From the IMG/VR virus record IMGVR_UViG_3300017752_000232, positions 1 to 20,443 of that record: a stretch of 20,443 bases of DNA. One strand, written 5' to 3'. Of this stretch, positions 15,617-20,443 are shown one piece after another (the stretch's first letter is position 1; each line of letters opens with the position of its first letter). The position numbers and the translations under genes are program-made. The notes under the pieces are model-generated. The model was not told the DNA's origin. It ran no database searches and saw only the letters and a program-made list of their open reading frames with translations. The stretch is from a virus.

Positions 15617-16467
15617 TTAAATCTTTCCCAGGTAATAAATGGTTCATACGGAATATGACCATTAAATTCATTTATCTTATCTAAAATCTTAGAAATATAA
15701 GGTTGAGAAAACTCCCAACCAGTAAGTTTTGGTCTTCGTTTTAACTCTTTATATTCACAAAATATAAACTCAGAGTCTTTATTGCCTGCTTTAGTTCTGT
15801 CATAGTTTGCTGCATACCAACAAAAAATAGGCTCTAGAGAGGTAAACGTAAAAAATCTTTTTCTCACATTGATAGCATACTTAACCATGTTTGGAGAGTC
15901 TTCTTGCCAGCCTATTCCTATAGTATCATGAAAGTCTGGATTGTGTCCAGAGAAGATGATAATCTCTTCGGGGTTTACATAGTTGAATAGGTGAGTGAGA
16001 GCCATTTGAGAGTATGAACGAACAAACTGCCCGCATTCTATAGCTTGTTGAATAGTACTTTCTATAAATTCATCGAATGAGAGCTTTATTATTTTGTAAG
16101 GTATGTCACGATCTTTGCACCACTTAACTGCCCAAATAATATCACCCTGATTCATACCATCAAATAGAGATAAAATTAATACTCTAAAACGGATTCCGAG
16201 ATGATAGAAAGTTTCAGCTGTCGCTTCTGAATCAATACCTCCGCTCATGGTAATTACATAATCACCCCTATGATGAAAATGAAATTTGAGAGCAAGAGAA
16301 CTGAGATCATATCTAAATTTAGAGCTTCTATGTTTATATTCTGGTATAGACACCTTTACGTGATCAGTTATAGTACCCCATTCAAAATCTGCAGGTCGCC
16401 ACCAACTACCATTAGAATATTCCCAATAAGTTCTATTACATTCTAAGGTCAAGACTTTTAAACTCAT
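15613..16467 (-). CDS. PP-loop (N-type ATP pyrophosphatase) family protein
   Basis: 284 aa. The PP-loop SGGIDS is at residues 75-80 after the strand YVITM, followed by the Rossmann-like strand RVLILSL and an IIIFSGHNPD motif (about 173-182). This is the HUP/adenine-nucleotide-alpha-hydrolase arrangement seen in asparagine synthetase B, QueC, GuaA and related enzymes, which adenylate a substrate. No glutamine amidotransferase domain is present. The N-terminal 60 residues (NGSWWRPADFEW) are of unknown fold. The exact reaction is unknown. The gene overlaps gp47 by 32 bases and gp46 by four. ATG 16467 lacks a clear ribosome binding site, so translation is probably coupled to gp47. Confidence 0.72.
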   Translation of the reverse strand: MSLKVLTLECNRTYWEYSNGSWWRPADFEWGTITDHVKVSIPEYKHRSSKFRYDLSSLALKFHFHHRGDYVITMSGGIDSEATAETFYHLGIRFRVLILSLFDGMNQGDIIWAVKWCKDRDIPYKIIKLSFDEFIESTIQQAIECGQFVRSYSQMALTHLFNYVNPEEIIIFSGHNPDFHDTIGIGWQEDSPNMVKYAINVRKRFFTFTSLEPIFCWYAANYDRTKAGNKDSEFIFCEYKELKRRPKLTGWEFSQPYISKILDKINEFNGHIPYEPFITWERFK

Positions 16468-17401
16468 CTAAGACTGTGGTTACATCTGCAACTTTAATGT
16501 GGTTGAGATATATTTCTAGCTCTTCATAGATTGTTTTGTTTTTGAGATTAAGTGTTACATCTTCTTGTGGTTTTTCTACTACTTTCTTATCTAACAGCTC
16601 AGAACGGTCAATTTTAGATAGTTGATCAATGTTACCTTTTACCTCATAGATCACATGATGACGATCGTCTGACTTCATCTGATCTCCTGCTTGAATTGTA
16701 CGGCGAACAAGTTTAGGTAGATCTAGATCATAAAACTCACGACTATAGTTTGAAGAATCAATAAAATCATAGATATCTACTCCATATTGTCTTTTTTCAT
16801 CACGATCAAAAGTAGTATTTACCGGAGAACCAGGATAGTAACAGTTAGTGTCATTATAACGATGATTAAAGTGTAGATCGCCAAGTAAACACAAGCCCCA
16901 AGGTGCGAGACGGGAGAAATCATATTCCGGCGTAATATGTGGCGGAACTTCTCCTCGAATGTGTGTAACGAGTATATCACCTGGTACCGGTGTTGGTAGA
17001 TTGTCCGTTTGAACTTCGCCATACGGGAAAAACTGGAACGATACGTCTCGGATAGTCGCACGTCCGTTTCTAGTAAATACCACCACGTTCTCATTCTTGA
17101 TAGCATTTTTCTCAGTAAGATGCTCAAAGAAAGATTCTCCTTTTCTAGTAGCTTCGTGATTGCCGGGGATGATGAATGTAGGAATTGAGACCGAATTGAT
17201 ATAGCTCAAAAACAAAGAGATTTCATCTGGCTCTGGTTTTTTATCAAAGATGTCTCCAGCAATTATATGCACATCCACGCGTTGTTCTAGTGCGATTAAT
17301 TTACGAAACATCTCACGAAATCTAGACGTTTGCCAATCGACTGGGACTTTCTTTTTGTGAAGATTTATATGCCAATCTGCACTACATAAAATTTTTAACA
17401 T
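16436..17401 (-). CDS. gp47/SbcD-like recombination nuclease subunit
   Basis: 321 aa, Mre11-type metallophosphoesterase. Motifs: CSADWH (D9, H11), AGDIFD (D50), PGNHE (N81-H82-E83), VTHIRGE and LLGDLHFNH. Together they bind two metal ions for the nuclease reaction. Partner of the gp46-like protein in end resection. AAGGAA precedes ATG 17401. Upstream lies the 168-bp GC-rich non-coding island rather than a coupled gene, so this gene may have its own control or transcript start. Confidence 0.93.
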   Translation of the reverse strand: MLKILCSADWHINLHKKKVPVDWQTSRFREMFRKLIALEQRVDVHIIAGDIFDKKPEPDEISLFLSYINSVSIPTFIIPGNHEATRKGESFFEHLTEKNAIKNENVVVFTRNGRATIRDVSFQFFPYGEVQTDNLPTPVPGDILVTHIRGEVPPHITPEYDFSRLAPWGLCLLGDLHFNHRYNDTNCYYPGSPVNTTFDRDEKRQYGVDIYDFIDSSNYSREFYDLDLPKLVRRTIQAGDQMKSDDRHHVIYEVKGNIDQLSKIDRSELLDKKVVEKPQEDVTLNLKNKTIYEELEIYLNHIKVADVTTVLDEFKSLDLRM

Positions 17402-17569
17402 TGACGTTCCTTTTCAAGTATGCTAATTTATGTTTGTTAGCTAGTGAACAACGTAACACCGCAGGTGAAGAGCTGTTGAACAAGGTTTGAACCACTGTTT
17501 TCTAGCTTGAGTCTCGGAGAGACGCAGCCGTGGCAACGGAGTTGCCTTAGCGTCACGTCACTCCTGTGT
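17402..17569. ncRNA. GC-rich structured non-coding island, candidate RNA or cis element
   Basis: The largest gene-free gap (168 bp). 68 of 130 bases at 17441-17570 are G or C, against 19 of 60 in the coding stretch just after it (17581-17640). Stems seen: GGCAAC-GGA-GTTGCC (17532-17546, perfect 6 bp), GTCTC-GGA-GAGAC (17511-17523, perfect 5 bp), GGAGAGAC / GTCACTCC (17516-17523 with 17557-17564, one A-A mismatch), GACGC / GCGTC (17521-17525 with 17550-17554), CACC-GCA-GGTG (17457-17467), AGCTAG / CTAGCT (17439-17444 with 17502-17507) and GCTAA / TTAGC (17422-17426 with 17437-17441). Several are mutually exclusive. No tRNA fold, T-tail or credible reading frame was found. The strand is undecided; it could be a small RNA, a 5' leader of gp47, or a DNA element such as an origin. 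Confidence 0.45.
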
Positions 17570-18217
17570 CTAGATTTCAAGGTATTGAAAATCTTGTGTA
17601 TACCACATAGCAAAAGTATATCTCTCACCTTTAGTTACTTTCGTAACACCGTGTACAAAGTCATCATTAGAAGGAAATAGCAAAAGAGTGTTTGCTACGG
17701 GTCTATAGGACCAATCTAGTCTAGGAAAATATATATCTCCACCTTCATATATATCATTGATGTAGTATATACCAGACCAAGTTCTAAACGATGTTGGGTG
17801 ATTAGTTTTATCTCCATCAGGCCAAGAATTGTCGGAGTGTGCTGTCATTTCTCTACCTGTTTCCCAACGAGTTAATTCTGTATTATCAGGAAAATGTAAT
17901 TCCTTAGTATACTCATGGATTAGATGTTGTCCTAAAAATCTACATATATTCATGTAAGATTTGAAGGTAAATCTAACTTGATTCTGAGAATCTAGTAATT
18001 TAAATGGGATAGTTCTTCCTGCAAATTCTTTAATCGTTTGAGACTTCATAAAATATTCATTTTTAAATAAATGTTTATTTGCATCTAAAACTCTACAAAG
18101 AGTAGGCCAGTGGTATTCATCATCAAAAACTTCTTTTCTGATGATGATTTTATTTAGACATTCCTGACGCTTATCCCCAGTAATCGGTTCAAGCTGGTAT
18201 GTTTTAACCTCTTCCAA
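17570..18217 (-). CDS. 2-oxoglutarate/Fe(II) oxygenase, prolyl-4-hydroxylase type
   Basis: 215 aa. The iron ligands H127-x-D129 (AHSDN) and H189 (FVHGV), and R199 (GERYTF) for 2-oxoglutarate, are in place, with the typical GGDIYFP strand (159-165). P4H-like oxygenases are frequent in marine T4-like phages; the target is not known. The start is TTG 18217, seven bases after AGGA (18228-18225); no in-frame ATG exists before residue 57. It overlaps the GT-A gene by 14 bases. The stop codon at 17572-17570 forms part of a short stem (TCTAG/CTAGA) that closes the GC-rich island. Confidence 0.88.
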   Translation of the reverse strand: MEEVKTYQLEPITGDKRQECLNKIIIRKEVFDDEYHWPTLCRVLDANKHLFKNEYFMKSQTIKEFAGRTIPFKLLDSQNQVRFTFKSYMNICRFLGQHLIHEYTKELHFPDNTELTRWETGREMTAHSDNSWPDGDKTNHPTSFRTWSGIYYINDIYEGGDIYFPRLDWSYRPVANTLLLFPSNDDFVHGVTKVTKGERYTFAMWYTQDFQYLEI

Positions 18218-19016
18218 TAATCTTTCCTACATCACCTTCAAAAGTATAGCTTCCGACATGATTTAATTTAGTGTTTGGATCTAACCAAATCTCTCCACCA
18301 AGTTTTTGCCATCTACGACAAAAAGTATAGTCTTCTGATAGATAACGATTATCATCAGGATCTAACCATGTGTCAAACAAAGCGTAACAGTATTTATTAA
18401 ACTTTTCATCTATATTTGAATCATTACGATAGTGTAGTTCAGGATATGCTAGCATCATTTTTTCAAATACTTCACGTTTTACTAAGAAAAACCCTGTTGA
18501 AGCATCGAGCACTTCTACAGCACCATTTTCTACACGAACTTGTTTATTCTCAATATCTTGAAATTTAAAATTGATAGCATATTGAATAGGGAGTGCTTTT
18601 TTAGGATAAGCAGCAGCCATAATTGGTTTGTCATATGCTAATGCTCTTAGAATAGAATCTGCATCAAACTCAATATCAGAATCAATAAACAGCAGATGTG
18701 TACAGTCTGATTCTAGAAACATTGCAGTAAGAATATTTCTTGCACGAGTTACTAATGATTCGTTTCGTAAGGTAGTTACCCTAAAATTGATACCATGCCT
18801 CATTAAAGTTTGAGAAGCACGAAACATTGATAAGAAATACTGATCTGTTAACATACCCCCATAACAAGGGGTAGCAAAGAAAACATTATGTTCTCTTAAT
18901 TTTTCTAAGTCAATTGTTGCTTGATTACCTTCAACAGTTTTAAAAGCACCGAAAGAGCGTTCCTTCGGTGCTTCTTTACCGTCAGCAGGTTTCATATCTG
19001 CTAAGGATTTTTTCAT
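18204..19016 (-). CDS. GT-A family glycosyltransferase-like protein
   Basis: 270 aa. The GT-A core is visible: FFATPCYGGMLTDQY as first strand, RNESLVTRARN and then THLLFIDSDIEF with the metal-binding D112-S-D114, followed by AAAYPKK, a STGFFLVKREVF acceptor segment and SEDYTFCRRWQKLG, where the ED may be the catalytic-base region. The first ~40 residues are charged and probably disordered. It transfers a sugar from an NDP-sugar to an unknown acceptor. TAATG overlap with the SSB gene; followed directly by the oxygenase, with which it may act on the same target. Confidence 0.82.
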   Translation of the reverse strand: MKKSLADMKPADGKEAPKERSFGAFKTVEGNQATIDLEKLREHNVFFATPCYGGMLTDQYFLSMFRASQTLMRHGINFRVTTLRNESLVTRARNILTAMFLESDCTHLLFIDSDIEFDADSILRALAYDKPIMAAAYPKKALPIQYAINFKFQDIENKQVRVENGAVEVLDASTGFFLVKREVFEKMMLAYPELHYRNDSNIDEKFNKYCYALFDTWLDPDDNRYLSEDYTFCRRWQKLGGEIWLDPNTKLNHVGSYTFEGDVGKIIGRG

Positions 19017-19675
19017 TATGCTAAGTCATCCACATCTTCTACAGGTTTAAATTCGTCAGAAACATCTCCAGCGAAATAGGCGGTGTTTTGAAGTAACCAT
19101 TCTTTTTGCTCATCATAAGTTTGACGCTTATAAATCTTACTTAACTCAAATAGCTCAAGCTCTTTTTCTGCATCTGTAAGAGGTGCATTATTACGTGCTG
19201 GAATAATTGAGTATTTTACGTTTTGTGGAAGTGGCCCTGTCTTCTCTTTTTTAATAGTAATATCATAACCATTAGCAGCGTCTGCAGGATTTCCATAATC
19301 AGGATTTGTTGCATAATCTACAATTTGAGAATAGATTGTAGCACGAAGGTCAAATAATTTAATTTGTCCATCTGAACGATCAATCACATTACAAACGTAA
19401 GAGAACTGAGGTTTATCTGAATAGATAGCTTCGTCAAGTTCTTTGAAAGGGTCAGGAGCTGAATTATCAAAAGATTCATTCTCACGACTAAATTGAAGAC
19501 ATTCTACAGGCATCTTCTTACCTTCTTTTGTTACTACCCAGTAGCAGTAACGGGGCATGACATCTCCAATTAACCTTACTTTAGTATCTCCGATACCCAT
19601 AGTAAGTCTTTGGATTTCTCTGCGTTGTTGATTGCCGGAGGTTTGTTTACCTTTGGCTTGATCCCATGCGACCAT
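19016..19675 (-). CDS. Single-stranded DNA-binding protein, gp32-like
   Basis: 219 aa. I recognise it as the gp32-like SSB of marine T4-like phages from overall pattern: a basic N-terminus (AWDQAKGKQTSGNQQRREIQ), a central OB-fold-like section (TKVRLIGDVMPRYCYWVVTKEGKK ...), and an acidic C-terminal tail (DEFKPVEDVDDLA) of the kind SSBs use to bind partner proteins. The T4 zinc-binding Cys/His set is not evident: only three Cys occur. The strong ribosome binding site (AAAGGAGAAAC before ATG 19675) fits an abundant protein. Neighbouring UvsW-like and gp46/47 genes support the call. Confidence 0.72.
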   Translation of the reverse strand: MVAWDQAKGKQTSGNQQRREIQRLTMGIGDTKVRLIGDVMPRYCYWVVTKEGKKMPVECLQFSRENESFDNSAPDPFKELDEAIYSDKPQFSYVCNVIDRSDGQIKLFDLRATIYSQIVDYATNPDYGNPADAANGYDITIKKEKTGPLPQNVKYSIIPARNNAPLTDAEKELELFELSKIYKRQTYDEQKEWLLQNTAYFAGDVSDEFKPVEDVDDLA

Positions 19676-19704
19676 TTTGTTTCTCCTTTGTTGAACGTTG
19701 GTTC

Positions 19705-20154
19705 TTAAGTGTAGGATTTCCTCGAAGCCGAGGACTCTGGTAAAAAATAAATTTTATCGCCTTTTGTATTTATATAAGGACTTTCTATCTCATTCTTTAC
19801 GTAGCTCTTAGCGATATAGTCTTGAGCTTCGCTAATTCTACGCATAGAAAGTAGCTGTAAGTATTCTATCTTTTTACTAATAGCTACATTATGTGTTAAA
19901 AACCAAGGGTTAGTAAAGTAACTCATTGGTTCTAATGTTTTGTAGTTGCAAACTAGCCTATCTTTTTTCTGCTCCAATAAGCCAGTGGTAAATAAAAACA
20001 GTGGAATATGGTTTATATTCAATGCTTTCATTAGTCCCTTAGTTGTTCTAGCATTATACAATTTAGTTTGTGCAAATGCCAAGACAAGAATTGCCGCTTG
20101 ATCTTTTCTTGCCTTTGCTACTAATTCATACCAATTAAAGTATGTAATATCCAC
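19705..20154 (-). CDS. Unknown protein next to the UvsW-like helicase
   Basis: 149 aa from GTG 20154 (MDITYFNWYELVAKARKDQA); TTG 20196 is an alternative but overlaps the helicase end by more than 60 bases. Not recognised. It has a hydrophobic strand (AILVLAFAQT), a NHIPLFLFTTG segment and a Ser-rich basic C-terminus (SSASRKSYT), giving an alpha/beta look. No Cys cluster, Walker motif or signal peptide. Between the helicase and the SSB gene, a replication or recombination accessory role is likely by context only. Confidence 0.6.
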   Translation of the reverse strand: MDITYFNWYELVAKARKDQAAILVLAFAQTKLYNARTTKGLMKALNINHIPLFLFTTGLLEQKKDRLVCNYKTLEPMSYFTNPWFLTHNVAISKKIEYLQLLSMRRISEAQDYIAKSYVKNEIESPYINTKGDKIYFLPESSASRKSYT

Positions 20155-20443
20155 GTTGTTTATACCACTCAAGACGTTTAGTTTGTTGTCTAGCAACTAT
20201 CCCACCAGATAACCACCAATCTACAATCATAGGGATTTGCTTATCAGGGTGTTCACGAATAATACGACCAACTCGCTGTTCAAGCTTAATAGGATTATTA
20301 GAAGGACAAGTAAGATACAATGTATCGAGCCTATGACAACTAATCCCTTCATCAAAAAGTTTTGTTGATAAGACTGCTTTATACTTTCCTCCAACCCCCG
20401 AAAGAACATCTTTTCTAGTTGATTCATCTGTTTCTCCAATTAA
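20135..20443 (-). CDS. UvsW-like SF2 helicase, C-terminal part (5' end cut off)
   Basis: The frame is open through the window's right edge, so only the last ~102 residues are visible. Motif V (AVLSTKLFDEGISC then LDTLYLT) and motif VI (QRVGRIIRE, with the arginine finger) of superfamily 2 helicases are clear, followed by MIVDWWLSGG and a basic tail ending RGYYIL. This fits T4 UvsW, an ATP-dependent branch-migration helicase that also removes R-loops at origins. Context (SSB, gp46/47, resolvase-like nuclease) agrees. A different SF2 helicase cannot be ruled out without the N-terminal part. Confidence 0.82.
   Translation of the reverse strand, partial: LIGETDESTRKDVLSGVGGKYKAVLSTKLFDEGISCHRLDTLYLTCPSNNPIKLEQRVGRIIREHPDKQIPMIVDWWLSGGIVARQQTKRLEWYKQRGYYIL

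Noticed and set aside
864-16467. 7-deazaguanine DNA modification pathway (radical SAM as QueE, PP-loop as QueC)
   Set aside because: The radical-SAM protein has a SPASM-like tail and lies among virion genes, no QueD, FolE or Tgt/DpdA-like gene is present, and the PP-loop protein lacks clear QueC features such as a C-terminal zinc Cys cluster.
17402-17569. tRNA gene in the GC-rich island (GGTTTGAACC / GGTTCAAACC looks like a T-arm)
   Set aside because: The T-stem does not pair on either strand, no D-arm GG or 7-bp acceptor could be placed, and the 69-base AGCTAG/CTAGCT domain lacks an anticodon arm.
17437-17628. Open frame on the - strand across the GC-rich island and the end of the oxygenase gene
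   Set aside because: No ribosome binding site, improbable protein composition, and two thirds of it is another frame of the oxygenase end and the structured gap.
20227-20439. 70-codon - strand frame with a hydrophobic stretch at the right edge
   Set aside because: It is a frame-shifted reading of the helicase region; the true frame carries helicase motifs V and VI.
1-20443. CRISPR arrays, insertion sequences, integrase or attachment sites
   Set aside because: No regularly spaced repeats, terminal inverted repeats, transposase or recombinase genes are visible anywhere in the window.

Overview
This window looks like part of an AT-rich genome of a marine, T4-like tailed phage (Caudoviricetes, myovirus-type gene set). 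There are no host housekeeping genes. The genes are packed with 1-4 nt stop/start overlaps (TAATG, ATGA) and fall into two strand blocks: virion-type genes on the + strand (1-4187) and DNA replication, recombination and nucleotide-metabolism genes on the - strand (4180-20443). The set NrdA/NrdB, ThyX, PhoH-like, glutaredoxin, MazG-like, gp46/gp47 (SbcC/SbcD type), RNase H/FEN-type exonuclease, gp32-type SSB, UvsW-like helicase and 2OG-Fe(II) oxygenase is typical of marine T4-like phages (cyanophages, pelagiphages and relatives). The host cannot be fixed from this sequence alone.

Left block (+): the 3' part of a fibre-like structural gene is coupled to a radical-SAM/SPASM-like gene and a 65-aa basic protein. 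Next come an acidic 202-aa protein and a basic 64-aa protein, then, behind a possible promoter, a pectin-lyase-like beta-helix protein, a Gly-rich protein, a 65-aa protein and a 39-aa Lys-rich protein. The block ends in an intrinsic terminator that lies inside the coding sequence of the converging - strand gene.

Right block (-), read in transcription order from 20443 down to 4180: UvsW-like helicase (5' cut off), an unknown gene, gp32-like SSB, GT-A glycosyltransferase, 2OG-Fe(II) oxygenase, a non-coding GC-rich structured island (17402-17569), gp47 (SbcD-like), a PP-loop ATPase-like protein, gp46 (SbcC-like), NrdA, NrdB, MazG-like, SDR, glutaredoxin, PhoH-like ATPase, Hjc-like nuclease, 5'-3' exonuclease, divergent dUTPase-like protein, ThyX, GT-B glycosyltransferase and a Rossmann methyltransferase-like protein. 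Together NrdAB + glutaredoxin + dUTPase-like + ThyX + MazG form a deoxynucleotide supply unit. Helicase, SSB, gp46/47, resolvase-like nuclease and FEN form the replication/recombination unit.

Items most worth a second look: (1) the 52% GC non-coding island at 17441-17570, with several perfect or near-perfect stems, between the oxygenase and gp47; (2) a PP-loop enzyme inserted and translationally interleaved between the two subunits of the gp46/47 nuclease; (3) a radical-SAM/SPASM-like enzyme coupled to a fibre gene and a tiny basic protein; (4) a strand-convergence point where the + strand terminator is written inside the opposite gene.
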